A stretch of 64,000 bases of DNA, from positions 1-64,000 of the forward strand of contig CAZXQG010000003.1 of NCBI GenBank assembly GCA_964642725.1, in the 5' to 3' direction. The DNA comes from JAGVPT01 sp964642725. Lineage in GTDB: Bacteria > Bacteroidota > Ignavibacteria > UBA10030 > UBA8401. How positions within the stretch are numbered: position 1 is the first letter of the stretch; each line of letters begins with the position of its first letter. Positions 16,305 to 25,019 of the stretch are shown here, one piece after another. The position numbers and the translations under genes were made by a program. A model generated the notes under the pieces. That model searched no databases. It saw only the letters and a program-made list of their open reading frames with translations, and was not told the DNA's origin.

Positions 16305-16718
16305 CTAACGGTGATAGTCGAAAACGTGCCGCCTGTTTTGAACCTCGATAATCTTACTCAGCACGTTCTTCTTTCGTTCGTGTATCGTTTGTAATATACG
16401 GATATTTTCTTGCTGTGCCGACTGCAGCATCGCTGCCAGCTGACCTTTCAGCTGTTCTTGCATCGCCGGCAGAGATGATCCATTGCTGGCCGTCAGAACA
16501 TTCACGCGGTCGAGTATGCGTCCCCGCTGTCGGAGGTGCTCCTGTAAACAGGAGAAGTCTCCCGCCGAAATGCGTTCGCTGGCAGCGCGCGTTAATTCGA
16601 AAAGCGATTGAAACAGCCTGCACAGATCCTCATCTCGACCGCCAGATGAAATCGGCTCTGGCTGACCGTCCGCCGGTGCCGGGCCATTGGAGCGTTGCAC
16701 ATTATCCTGCATGGTCAA
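16305..16718 (-). CDS. Putative flagellar chaperone, FliT/FlgN-like (about 137 aa)
   Basis: The frame overlaps the flaG stop. A TTG at 16718 lies six bases after GGAG, while the ATG at 16712 lies twelve bases after it, so the TTG start is slightly favoured. The protein is mostly helical: LCRLFQSLFELTRAASERI, then a heptad-rich run to the end with IRILQTIHERKKNVLSKI. Such short helical proteins after fliD in filament operons are usually the export chaperones FliT or FlgN, which bind FliD or hook-filament junction proteins. Sequence identity to either cannot be shown by eye, and the assignment rests on size, helical content and gene order. Confidence 0.5.
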   Translation of the reverse strand: MTMQDNVQRSNGPAPADGQPEPISSGGRDEDLCRLFQSLFELTRAASERISAGDFSCLQEHLRQRGRILDRVNVLTASNGSSLPAMQEQLKGQLAAMLQSAQQENIRILQTIHERKKNVLSKIIEVQNRRHVFDYHR

Positions 16719-17031
16719 ACAGAACTCCTAATAATTCGGCGATGCGGTCGGAGACCTTCAGCATATCTTCCGGAGGAATTTGACGAATGACTTCATGCGT
16801 CTGCGCATCGGTTACGGTGACGACCGTTTGCTTTGTAATATTGTCGATCGAGAACGCAAGATTTGTGTTGACGACCTTCATCGCAGCGTTAAGCTCGTGT
16901 ACCGCTGCGGCCATTTCCTCGTCCGAAAGAGGGCTCTTCTTTTTACCGGGAGCAACGTCTTGTTGACCCGAATCGAATATGTCCAGCGGCATTGCTCCTG
17001 CGGGAGCGCCGACTGGCTGTGTTGTTGTCAT
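16702..17031 (-). CDS. flaG: FlaG family protein
   Basis: 109 residues. The C-terminal 70 residues match the FlaG family: LSDEEMAAAVHELNAAMKVV, a beta pair NLAFSIDNITKQTVVTVTD, then EVIRQIPPEDMLKVSDRI. The N-terminal part is a proline/glycine-rich tail. FlaG proteins are encoded next to fliD and influence filament length in several bacteria; the biochemical role is not settled. GGATAAAGC precedes the ATG. It lies 22 bp after fliD and overlaps the FliT-like gene downstream. Confidence 0.88.
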   Translation of the reverse strand: MTTTQPVGAPAGAMPLDIFDSGQQDVAPGKKKSPLSDEEMAAAVHELNAAMKVVNTNLAFSIDNITKQTVVTVTDAQTHEVIRQIPPEDMLKVSDRIAELLGVLFDHAG

Positions 17032-17053
17032 GCTTTATCCTGTGTCATAACTA

Positions 17054-18526
17054 TTAATAACCGACTGATGTGGAGCTTGAACTTGTAGATGTGCTGGAGT
17101 ACAGATTCCCAGTTAATATATTTGTCATTTCCTGCTGTTGGGCAAGTGCATTTTCATACTCAGACTGCAGCGTAACAAGCTCATTTTGATACGCCGTTAC
17201 TTCGCTTGCGATCCGCTTATTCACTGTATCAATCCTGTCGTTGAGGCTTGACACTTCACTCGTAACGGTTTTGTTCATCGTATCCATTCTACCGGTTGTT
17301 GCTGTAACGAATGGTTTCAAAAAGTTATTCATTTGCACCGCAATGCCGTTCGATGAATTGAAGAGACCCGATATCTGCGTCGGATCGGCTGCCATAGCCG
17401 CATTGAATTTCGAACTGTCCGAGATGCTTAAGGTGCCATCAGAGGCCGCTGTAATCCCGATTTGGAAGAGATTCTGTGGAAAGCCAGATTTCACCCCTGT
17501 GACTTGCCCGTAAATCAAACTTTGGAGATTCACCGTAAGCAGAGTGAAGGTCGAGTCCCCCGCAAATATCTGTGGGGTGTGCGTCGTAGGATCGATCGAT
17601 GTTTCCGATTTGAGGTACGAAAGAACTGCATTATAGTTATTAATGAATTGCTGCACACTCGATTGCACTTGGTTCGTATTGACGCTCACGTTGATCGTCG
17701 CCGGTATATCGGTTGGATTCTGAACGCCGGACAGCGCCAGCGTAACCCCGGGGAGGGCATCAGTAACCTTATTGCTGGATCGAGTAATGTCGATCCCGTC
17801 GAGCTTAAACTTAGCGTCGAGGAGCGAGGTGTTTTGGTTCATGAACCCGCCGGTCGTCGAGGTAAAAGCAGTCCTGCCGGAAACGGCCGCCGCAGAAAGG
17901 CCAATATTACTAAGAAGCGTGCCCGTGGTATCCGAAAGAGTGACAGCATTTGAGGACCCTGTCTGGGTTGATTGAAACACAAGTCTGCTTGTTGAAGAAG
18001 TGTCGGACACAACCGATGCCGTGACATTCCCTTTCTTGGCGTTAATAGCGTTCGCGATATTTGTCAGCACCGTGCTGTTGGAATCGCCGGCAGATAAGGT
18101 GATATCAACACTCTGGTTGCCCACCTGGATGGTTTTCAGCCCGGCTCCCTCTGCAGCGACTATGCTGGTCGCGGCGCTGCTGATCTGATCGGACAACGCT
18201 ACATCGGTCTTTGCAAGCTGAGTAACAAGTACGGAATGATCCCCGATTGCAGCACTCGCAGAAGCTGTCGCAGTGACGATGTTTGACATAGAGCTTGAAG
18301 CTGTTAATGTCAAAAATGTTGATGAACTGTTGGTCACTGCCAATGAGGTGGTTGTGGTATACAATGCCTGCAGATTGGTTTTTAAATTCGAAAGCGCAGT
18401 AAGCCGGGCGTTGTACGACGTTTGCTGAGTCTGAAGAGGCGTTACCTGCTCGTTTTGAAGGTCCGTTTGGTACTGTTGTACCGCGGTTAAAATTTGCGAT
18501 GATACCTGGGTAACTGCCGTTGCCAT
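17054..18526 (-). CDS. fliD: Flagellar filament cap protein FliD (HAP2)
   Basis: 490 residues. An N-terminal FliD domain (about 10-105: QVTPLQTQQTSYNARLTALS) and a C-terminal domain (about 235-470) frame a variable central region. The C-terminal helices include MNKTVTSEVSSLNDRIDTVN and the usual 'YQNELVTLQSEYENALAQQQ' coiled coil, ending in a Ser/Thr-rich tail. The N-terminus lacks a cleaved signal, as expected for export by the flagellar type III system. FliD forms the cap under which flagellin subunits fold. GAGG precedes the ATG. The gene lies 20 bp after fliS and 22 bp before flaG, so the three are one operon. Confidence 0.94.
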   Translation of the reverse strand: MATAVTQVSSQILTAVQQYQTDLQNEQVTPLQTQQTSYNARLTALSNLKTNLQALYTTTTSLAVTNSSSTFLTLTASSSMSNIVTATASASAAIGDHSVLVTQLAKTDVALSDQISSAATSIVAAEGAGLKTIQVGNQSVDITLSAGDSNSTVLTNIANAINAKKGNVTASVVSDTSSTSRLVFQSTQTGSSNAVTLSDTTGTLLSNIGLSAAAVSGRTAFTSTTGGFMNQNTSLLDAKFKLDGIDITRSSNKVTDALPGVTLALSGVQNPTDIPATINVSVNTNQVQSSVQQFINNYNAVLSYLKSETSIDPTTHTPQIFAGDSTFTLLTVNLQSLIYGQVTGVKSGFPQNLFQIGITAASDGTLSISDSSKFNAAMAADPTQISGLFNSSNGIAVQMNNFLKPFVTATTGRMDTMNKTVTSEVSSLNDRIDTVNKRIASEVTAYQNELVTLQSEYENALAQQQEMTNILTGNLYSSTSTSSSSTSVGY

Positions 18527-18546
18527 TGTATTTTCCTCGGTGTTAA

Positions 18547-18957
18547 CTAAAGCTTAAATGCCTGAGCCCACGCCTCTCGTAATTCCTCAAGCAAGTCTGT
18601 CGCTTCGGCGATATTGTTTTTGCGGATACACTCTTTTATATACATATACAATCCTAACAACCCACCTGCCAGTTCCTCGTAGTCGAAATTCAAACCTATG
18701 ATGAGCTGCGAGATCGCTCTATGGGCAAGATCGTAGTCTTTATTCTTTAAAGAGAAGATCGCGGTGTCGTAAAGTTTTTTGACCACTTGCACCGGCGTCA
18801 AGTTCAGCAGGTGTTCTCTTCTATAAGCGTTCGCCGCGAGCGTGATGGCTTCCCGGCTTCCTGTTTCTCTTGCGAGCGCCTTTTGCTCAGCCGAAAGCGT
18901 CAGCTCTGCGACCTCCGGTTCATACCGGCCGACAATTTGTTGCGTTGCAGTTTCCAT
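18547..18957 (-). CDS. fliS: Flagellin export chaperone FliS
   Basis: 136 residues, within the normal range for FliS. The diagnostic helix pattern is present: AITLAANAYRREHLLNLTPV, VKKLYDTAIFSLKNKDYDLA, then LIIGLNFDYEELAGGLLGLY with the conserved 'LYMYI' and a final 'EELREAWAQAF'. FliS binds the disordered C-terminus of flagellin and keeps it unpolymerised in the cytoplasm. GAGGAG precedes the ATG closely. It follows flagellin after an intrinsic terminator, so fliS-fliD-flaG may have its own promoter in the 120-bp gap; no clear sigma-28 box was found there. Confidence 0.93.
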   Translation of the reverse strand: METATQQIVGRYEPEVAELTLSAEQKALARETGSREAITLAANAYRREHLLNLTPVQVVKKLYDTAIFSLKNKDYDLAHRAISQLIIGLNFDYEELAGGLLGLYMYIKECIRKNNIAEATDLLEELREAWAQAFKL

Positions 18958-19020
18958 AGTCTCCTCGTTGATCCCGCCCTATTCAAAATAATGCTCTCTT
19001 TGCTTATTGCACAATCAAAG

Positions 19021-19060
19021 AAAGAACGAAAGGGGCCGCGGCCTTCAGACCGAAGCCCCT
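19021..19060 (-). terminator. Intrinsic terminator after flagellin
   Basis: On the minus strand a GC-rich hairpin (AGGGGC ... GCCCCT with an inner TTC/GAA pair) at 19031-19060 is followed by a T-rich run TTTCGTTCTTTCTTT. It lies 18 bp after the flagellin stop. Confidence 0.75.
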
Positions 19061-19077
19061 TGTTCGTTCATGAGCTG

Positions 19078-20220
19078 TTACTTGAACAACGACAAGAAGA
19101 CTTGCGGTGACTGATTGGCTTGTGCCAACTGCGCCGTCGCAGTCTGTTGCAGAATTTGGTCTTTCACTGACGCAATCTGCTCTTTAGCAATGTCAGCATC
19201 CGTGATTTGGCTGCGCGAAGCCGTGATGTTTGTAATCGCGGTTGAAAGATTCGTCTGCTTCGATGTGAGGCGGTTCTGCTGAGCGCCGATGCTGCCGATC
19301 GCGTTGAGAACGGTGGTGAGACCGGTGTCAACAGTTAATCCTGCAACGTTACCGGCATTGATTGCACCCGCTGCTGTCCCAAGAAGAGCGGCTGAACCAA
19401 CGGAAGCGTTAAGCGCCATGGAGAAGTTTGCACCAGTATCGCCAACCTGGAACGACGGCGTTGCGCCAGCACCGGTTGTGATGGTGGTTCCTCCCGCTAC
19501 TAAAGCTGTTGCCGCGTTTGCAGCGGTATCGGCTGCCGTTCCCATCACATTGATGGTCACGCCAAGTGTAGCGAAGTCGAGCGATTGCGCTCCGCCTACC
19601 GTCGACGGGCCCATAGTTACTTGAGCGGTCGCATTGTCGCTGCTGCGTTTCAGACTAAGAACACCGCCGCCCAGATCGCTCAGTGTGTACGTATCCGATG
19701 CATGAGCACCAGAAACGTCGATCGAAGTAACAGTGTTGTCTGTAGCGGCCACACCAGCCTTGAGAGTTCCGCCGCTTTGAGAAACACCGGCGACAAAAGA
19801 CCCGTTGATCAGGCTTTTGCCGTTGAACAAAGTCTGCGCAACCGTGTCGTCGATTTCTTTTGCAAGGTCTGAAATCGTCGTCGCAATTGCGTTCTGTTCG
19901 TCTGTTCCAAGACCACCGTTGTTGAACGACGCTTGCTGCGCTTTAATCTGCGTCATAAGGTCGGAAATCGTTTGGTAACCGCCTTCTGCAACGTTGTAAA
20001 TGTTCTGTGCAGAGCTGACGTTATCCGACGCCGCGTTCAATGCAACGAGAGTTCCGTTCATCTTGCTGGAAATTACGTAGCCTGATGGATCGTCGGCCGC
20101 GGAATTGATGCGCTTACCAGATGCTAAACGCAATTGATGAACAGCCAGATCTGAGTTCACAGCATTCAATGCGTTAAGAGCATTCAATGCAGCGATGTTT
20201 GTGTTTATTCGGGATGCCAT
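19078..20220 (-). CDS. fliC: Flagellin
   Basis: 380 residues from the ATG at 20220, set by AAGGAGG six bases upstream; a longer frame to 20340 runs through the promoter. The N-terminal D0/D1 region (about 1-140: SRINTNIAALNALNALNAVN and LRLASGKRINSAADDPSGY) and the C-terminal D1/D0 region (about 295-380: LTSKQTNLSTAITNITASRS, ending FLSLFK) are typical. The middle (about 160-290) is Ala/Gly/Thr-rich, with VGGAQSLDFATLGV, and is the surface-exposed variable part. The protein is exported through the flagellar type III system without a cleaved signal. A sigma-28 promoter lies about 85 bp upstream and a hairpin terminator follows, so flagellin is probably a single-gene transcript. Confidence 0.97.
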   Translation of the reverse strand: MASRINTNIAALNALNALNAVNSDLAVHQLRLASGKRINSAADDPSGYVISSKMNGTLVALNAASDNVSSAQNIYNVAEGGYQTISDLMTQIKAQQASFNNGGLGTDEQNAIATTISDLAKEIDDTVAQTLFNGKSLINGSFVAGVSQSGGTLKAGVAATDNTVTSIDVSGAHASDTYTLSDLGGGVLSLKRSSDNATAQVTMGPSTVGGAQSLDFATLGVTINVMGTAADTAANAATALVAGGTTITTGAGATPSFQVGDTGANFSMALNASVGSAALLGTAAGAINAGNVAGLTVDTGLTTVLNAIGSIGAQQNRLTSKQTNLSTAITNITASRSQITDADIAKEQIASVKDQILQQTATAQLAQANQSPQVFLSLFK

Positions 20221-20306
20221 AACTACCTCCTTGTAATATGGTTGTGTTTTGAAGTGGGCTTCCTTGCCCGTATGTGTATGGAAAGCTTTGTGAGCTTCTA
20301 AAAGTA

Positions 20307-20333
20307 TTATCGGCAGATACAAAGCGAAATGTA
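20307..20333 (-). promoter_or_regulatory. Sigma-28 (FliA-type) promoter of flagellin
   Basis: On the minus strand, GCCGATAA (20314-20307) is an exact match to the sigma-28 -10 box. TACA (20333-20330) lies 15 bases upstream, one base from the -35 core TAAA and at the canonical spacing. Transcription would start near 20300, giving a leader of about 80 bases before the flagellin ATG. Confidence 0.85.
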
Positions 20334-20693
20334 GCCCCAATTGAATCTTTTTTTGATGCTATTGAGCAGTGACACGGATGCAATCACTGACAGCTGAAGG
20401 ACATTTTCAGGGCTTTGTCTGGCTTTGCTCGGTCTATAACAGCTCTTATTTCAAGAACTTAGGGTGAGGGTTATCAGAAAGAGGAAGAAAAGATCTTGGC
20501 GGTTAGCGGGAAGATATCAGCTTACGGAACCAAAGAAAACAAAGTTGAGATAGTAATTTTGTTAGATCAAACGACTCATAGTCCAGGCGCCACTCTCCCC
20601 CCATGCCGACCCAAAGCGTTCCTTTGGAAGGGCATCTCCGACGAAGGGGATGCCGAGGGAATGGACACAAAATCTTTATTTCTAGAACCGCCG
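20334..20693. other. Region between mannosidase and flagellin promoter
   Basis: 360 bp without a convincing gene. The only structure noted is an inverted repeat GGCATC ... GATGCC near 20631-20654, downstream of the mannosidase stop on the minus strand. It lacks a T-run, so it is at best a weak terminator. Confidence 0.45.
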
Positions 20694-23600
20694 CTAAAAT
20701 GTAATTTTCAAGGTGACGATAGAATTCTTTTTCGTTTTGATTTTCACAGTGGTTTTGTCAAACGCAACCGGAGTTCCGTTATCTTCCATAAAATTTGAAG
20801 TCACAATTCTTTTAGGGACTTGCGGCAGCAACAATGCTGCTTCCGAATCTTCTCCTTGTGTTTCATACCACTGGACGATCCACGCGTCAGAGTCCTCAGC
20901 TTTTTTTATGACCGTGAGGATAAGATTGGACGGGCGGAGTTGAACGAACGAGCCTGACGATGCAAGCATCCCTTTGTGAATTCCGCTTGTCATGACGATG
21001 AGAGGATTGTTAAAATCGTAGGCGGCTGCCTCTGTATTCGCTTGTTTCCATGTCCCAGCGTGCGGGAACAAACTGTACTCTATGGAGTGCTTTCCGCGGT
21101 CGGCAGTCGGGTCAGGCCATAACGGAGAACGAAGGAGCGACAACCGCATGGTTGTCCCTTTGATGTCGTAACCGTACTTCGATCTATTCAACAAACTTAC
21201 GCCAAAATTCTTTTCTGACACGTCCGCCCAGCGTGCCGCCGGAACCTCCACCCTTGCTGTCTCCCATTTGTTGCGCATTTGCGTCGAACGTTGGATCGTA
21301 CCGTAAGGAATCTCATAGGTGGCAACGGTATCGCTCACCACAAGAGGAAATGCAACTTTCAGCATGGTGTGTTCTTCCCACCAATCCACATCGGTCTTGA
21401 AATCAATCCGGTCAATCCCGTTGTAAAGAATAATATCTTGAGTGAAAAACGAACTCGGAAAATCAGGCGTCGGATAATCGCGCCGGAAACTCGGACCGAG
21501 GCAATCGTGCATAACGCGGAGGACCGTGCGCACCGTACCGCGCTCAACGACTTCTATCCGTCGAAGTTTTAAGGAATACTCTTTCCCTGTCAAGCCAAGA
21601 TTCCATGCATCATATTCCTTCGGTTTATCTTCAAGCAATTGCAGTTTATTGCTGTTGCCGCTTAAGATTTCCTTATCGCTCCTCTTATCAACAATACTTT
21701 CCACCCACCCGGAGTCGCGGCCCACAGTAACGCGGAAATACTGGTTCTGAATCATCGCGGAAGAATCCTCGGAAATCACAGAGACCGCGTTCGAATCCTT
21801 CTTTCGCAGCTCGAACGTTCTATAACCGAAAGAAGGAATATTTTCTGCGACAAAGATTAATTCCCGTTCCAATAATCCCTTATCAACGATTTGCGAAGGA
21901 ATCTCTCCGCCGTTTGTCTCGAACACTGAATACTGACTCGCATCTCCCTCCGGCAGTTTCAAGGCCGCAACATCGGTCCTCTGCCATGAAAGCGGGTTGA
22001 ACACGACCACCGGCGTCCCTTTTGTTATTTTTGAGGTATTGATATTCGAAACAATCGTTTCAAGCGATTTCCTTAGTTCAAATGTACCGCTTTTTTCCGC
22101 CGCTTTATGGCGTTCAGTTGCGTCTAAATAGTTTTCGCGAATGCCCGAACCCGGGAGGATATCGTGGAACTGAGTAAAGAGAAGATTTTTCCATGCATCG
22201 TCCATTATTTGACGATCATAAGTTCTTCCGTACATTGTAGCAAGCGTTGAAAATTTTTCAGCATTCGTCAGCAAGGTTTCATTCTGGCGATTATATTCTT
22301 TCATCTTTGCCTGGGTTGTGTATGTCCCCCGGTGGTACTCGAGGTAGAGTTCGTCCTTCCACGTCGCGATCTCTGCGGGATTTTGTGTCTTGAGCCAATC
22401 GAGATATTGAGCGGCCGTACAGTATTCAACATTGGGATAAATATCGAGATGTTTCAGGCGTTCGATCCGGTCCAGCATTTCGTTTGTCGGACCGCCGCCA
22501 TGGTCGCCCACGCCGAAAAGGACCATCATCTTTGTGAAGCCGGTGTTCGCCTCAAACTGCCGCATCCAGTCCGCGAGCTGAAAAGGCTGGGAGATTTCGT
22601 TCACGTAGTCGAACGGAAAATAGGTAAGAACGCGCGAGCCGTCCGGCCCTTCCCACCAAAAAACGCGGTACGGAAAAATATTGGTATCATTCCACCCGAT
22701 TTTTTGGGTGATGAATGCGTCGATGCCGGCGTTCTGATAGAATTCCGGCATATTCCAATTGTAGCCAAACGAATCCGGATTCCAACCGATTTTCACATCA
22801 ACTCCGAGTTCCTTTTGGAAATATTTTTTTGAGATGAGCAGATGATGCATCCACGATTCGCCGCTCGGCAGATTGCAGTCCGGTTCGATCCACATTCCGC
22901 CGACGACCTCCCACCGCCCTTCTTTCACGCGTTGCTGAATCCTCTTAAATACATCGGGATACTTTTCTTCCATCCAATCGTAATACACCGCCGCACTTTG
23001 CGAGTAAGAAAAATAGGGCCTTGAGTCCATCATGTTCAGAACAGAGGTAAACGTGTTCTTGCACACTTCGATTGTCTCCTTATCGCGCCAGAGCCATGCT
23101 GCGTCGATATGAGCGTTGGCGTCGAAATACAACGTGAAGCGCTTTGCGAATTCGGCGACGGGTCTCAAATGCAAGCGGACATCGTTCAGCGATGCGATGA
23201 ATTTATCCATCATCGGCTGACGAAGCGCGTCGAGATCAAGGCGGGCCACTTGTTCCTGAAGCAATGCGTTGAGTTCTTTCTTTTCCCCCTTGTCGATCTT
23301 GGATTTATCCACCCCGACATCCTGAACTTTATTGTCGTACGGCGTTGACTGTTTTGTGTCAACGCTTAACAACTCCTGGCCAACGCGAACGCTTAACGAA
23401 AAATCTTTTATCATTCGCCGAATCGAATCAGTGCTTGCCGTTTCAAGGTCTGCCCGTAAAAGTCTGAGCGGCCCGCCAGTATTGATGGCTCGGATGGCAA
23501 TAAGAAACCTGTCTCCGGGTTTTGCATCGTTCGTCAGAACGAAGGCTCCATCCCACGGAAAATAACCCTTGCCCGCTCCGTTGATCCACATGTAGCCATA

Positions 23601-23927
23601 ATCGTCGACCGATACGAAAAACTTGATCGTTCCATCGACTTTCTTCCCCAAGATGCGGTCGGGAAGCACGATTTCCTTCCGCAACCAGCACGAATCGGGA
23701 TATACAAGCTGAGCAATTTTCAACGTTTGCCACTGCGAATCGTCAAACCCTCTTTGCGTCGGATCTCCTTTAATCTCCCCGTTCTTGAGGTCGGGGCTCA
23801 TTTTCCAATCATCTATCGATACACTCGCCAAGGAGTCAAGGACAGCTGTGGTTCTATCGACGTTGGTCTGGGCCACGAGAATCAATGGGAAAAAAAATGC
23901 CGCAATGAAAGAAAAAAGATTTTTCAT
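20694..23927 (-). CDS. Exported alpha-mannosidase, glycoside hydrolase family 38
   Basis: 1077 residues from the ATG at 23927 (AAGGAG in front); the frame extends to 23957 but without a ribosome site. A signal peptide (MKNLFSFIAAFFFPLILVAQ) directs it to the periplasm or outside. Residues about 55-165 look like a beta-sandwich carbohydrate-binding module (FVSVDDYGYMWINGAGKGYF). The GH38 catalytic domain begins near 265: zinc ligands H273 and D275 in NAHIDAAWLW, and D385 in GWNPDSFGYNW, the family's nucleophile. The middle helical and C-terminal beta domains follow. GH38 enzymes are retaining, zinc-dependent alpha-mannosidases. It lies downstream of a sugar ABC importer on the same strand, suggesting that released mannose or mannosides are taken up. 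Fine specificity cannot be read. Confidence 0.9.
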   Translation of the reverse strand: MKNLFSFIAAFFFPLILVAQTNVDRTTAVLDSLASVSIDDWKMSPDLKNGEIKGDPTQRGFDDSQWQTLKIAQLVYPDSCWLRKEIVLPDRILGKKVDGTIKFFVSVDDYGYMWINGAGKGYFPWDGAFVLTNDAKPGDRFLIAIRAINTGGPLRLLRADLETASTDSIRRMIKDFSLSVRVGQELLSVDTKQSTPYDNKVQDVGVDKSKIDKGEKKELNALLQEQVARLDLDALRQPMMDKFIASLNDVRLHLRPVAEFAKRFTLYFDANAHIDAAWLWRDKETIEVCKNTFTSVLNMMDSRPYFSYSQSAAVYYDWMEEKYPDVFKRIQQRVKEGRWEVVGGMWIEPDCNLPSGESWMHHLLISKKYFQKELGVDVKIGWNPDSFGYNWNMPEFYQNAGIDAFITQKIGWNDTNIFPYRVFWWEGPDGSRVLTYFPFDYVNEISQPFQLADWMRQFEANTGFTKMMVLFGVGDHGGGPTNEMLDRIERLKHLDIYPNVEYCTAAQYLDWLKTQNPAEIATWKDELYLEYHRGTYTTQAKMKEYNRQNETLLTNAEKFSTLATMYGRTYDRQIMDDAWKNLLFTQFHDILPGSGIRENYLDATERHKAAEKSGTFELRKSLETIVSNINTSKITKGTPVVVFNPLSWQRTDVAALKLPEGDASQYSVFETNGGEIPSQIVDKGLLERELIFVAENIPSFGYRTFELRKKDSNAVSVISEDSSAMIQNQYFRVTVGRDSGWVESIVDKRSDKEILSGNSNKLQLLEDKPKEYDAWNLGLTGKEYSLKLRRIEVVERGTVRTVLRVMHDCLGPSFRRDYPTPDFPSSFFTQDIILYNGIDRIDFKTDVDWWEEHTMLKVAFPLVVSDTVATYEIPYGTIQRSTQMRNKWETARVEVPAARWADVSEKNFGVSLLNRSKYGYDIKGTTMRLSLLRSPLWPDPTADRGKHSIEYSLFPHAGTWKQANTEAAAYDFNNPLIVMTSGIHKGMLASSGSFVQLRPSNLILTVIKKAEDSDAWIVQWYETQGEDSEAALLLPQVPKRIVTSNFMEDNGTPVAFDKTTVKIKTKKNSIVTLKITF

Positions 23928-24059
23928 AAAGTCTCCTTTGCTACAGTGATTTCGCAAAACCTCGCACTGGTAACGACTGAGCTCTCATACGCCGAACGTT
24001 TAAGGCCGAAACGAAGAAGCATGCTCGAGGTTGAGAAGGCATTCATGCCCTTGCGAGTT

Positions 24060-25019
24060 CTATTTCTTTCTCGCTTGATCAATCATCACTGTGATCAGAA
24101 TGACAAATCCAACAACCACTTGCTGCACGTAGGAATTAACGTCGAGAAGATTTAATCCGTTGCGCAATACGCCGATAAGGACTGCCCCAAGCAATGTCCC
24201 GATGATCGTGCCGCGTCCTCCGGAGAGGCTTGTCCCCCCCACGACAACAGCAGCAATCACGTCCAGTTCATACATCAATCCTGCGTTCGGTTGGCCCGAA
24301 TTTACGCGCGACGCGAGAAGGATTCCGCTCAACGAAGTCAGAACTCCGCACACAACATACACTCCGATCAGAATCCGATTCGTGTTGATGCCCGCGAGAC
24401 GTGCCGCTTCTTTGTTTCCGCCAACAGCATAAACGTAACGCCCAAATCGGGTCCATTTTAAAATGATGTATGCCACGACATAAACAATAAGCATAATCAG
24501 CGTTGGAATCGGGAGACCGAATACCCGTCCTCCCGCAAGCAATCCGAACTGCTGCGGCAATTCCCAAATCGGCCTTCCGTCAGTGTAGATATACGCCGCA
24601 CCGCGGAAGATGGTCATTAACGCCAGTGTAGCAATAAACGGCGTGATGGCATACCGTGTAACGCATATCCCTGCAAATACCCCGGAAGCTGCCCCGATCA
24701 ACAACCCAGCTGCAACGGCCAACGGAAGAGCGACAAAAACCGGAAGAGCCAATTTGGCAACACTTGCGGCAACAACCCCTGTGAAGGCGACCAACGCACC
24801 AACGGACAAATCAATTCCGGACGTCAGGATGACGAACGTCATCCCTGCCGCAATGATAGCTGTGATCGAAAGCTGCAGCGAGACATTTAAAATATTTTCG
24901 GCAGTAAAGAAATACGGCGAAAGTTGAGAGAAAAGAATGATTTCAGCGGTCAGCGTTAGTCCAATGCCGAATTTAACCGGCAGAGAAGAAAAGACTTTTG
25001 ACCGTTCTTCAGTCTTCAC
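24060..25019 (-). CDS. Sugar ABC transporter permease, RbsC/XylH type
   Basis: 319 residues starting at GTG 25019; GGAGG lies ten bases before it. The start overlaps the ATPase gene by 11 bp. About eight to ten hydrophobic helices are seen, with the family signatures ITAIIAAGMTFVILTSGIDL (near the N-terminus) and GGTSLSGGRGTIIGTLLGA (near the C-terminus), as in the RbsC/BPD_transp_2 family. The permease forms the inner-membrane channel of the importer with the double-cassette ATPase. In the order binding protein-ATPase-permease it is the last of three genes. The GH38 mannosidase follows after 132 bp. Confidence 0.93.
   Translation of the reverse strand: MKTEERSKVFSSLPVKFGIGLTLTAEIILFSQLSPYFFTAENILNVSLQLSITAIIAAGMTFVILTSGIDLSVGALVAFTGVVAASVAKLALPVFVALPLAVAAGLLIGAASGVFAGICVTRYAITPFIATLALMTIFRGAAYIYTDGRPIWELPQQFGLLAGGRVFGLPIPTLIMLIVYVVAYIILKWTRFGRYVYAVGGNKEAARLAGINTNRILIGVYVVCGVLTSLSGILLASRVNSGQPNAGLMYELDVIAAVVVGGTSLSGGRGTIIGTLLGAVLIGVLRNGLNLLDVNSYVQQVVVGFVILITVMIDQARKK

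Noticed and set aside
20496..20798. 100-codon plus-strand frame near the mannosidase stop
   Set aside because: Half of it is antisense to the mannosidase C-terminus; the rest has no protein character.
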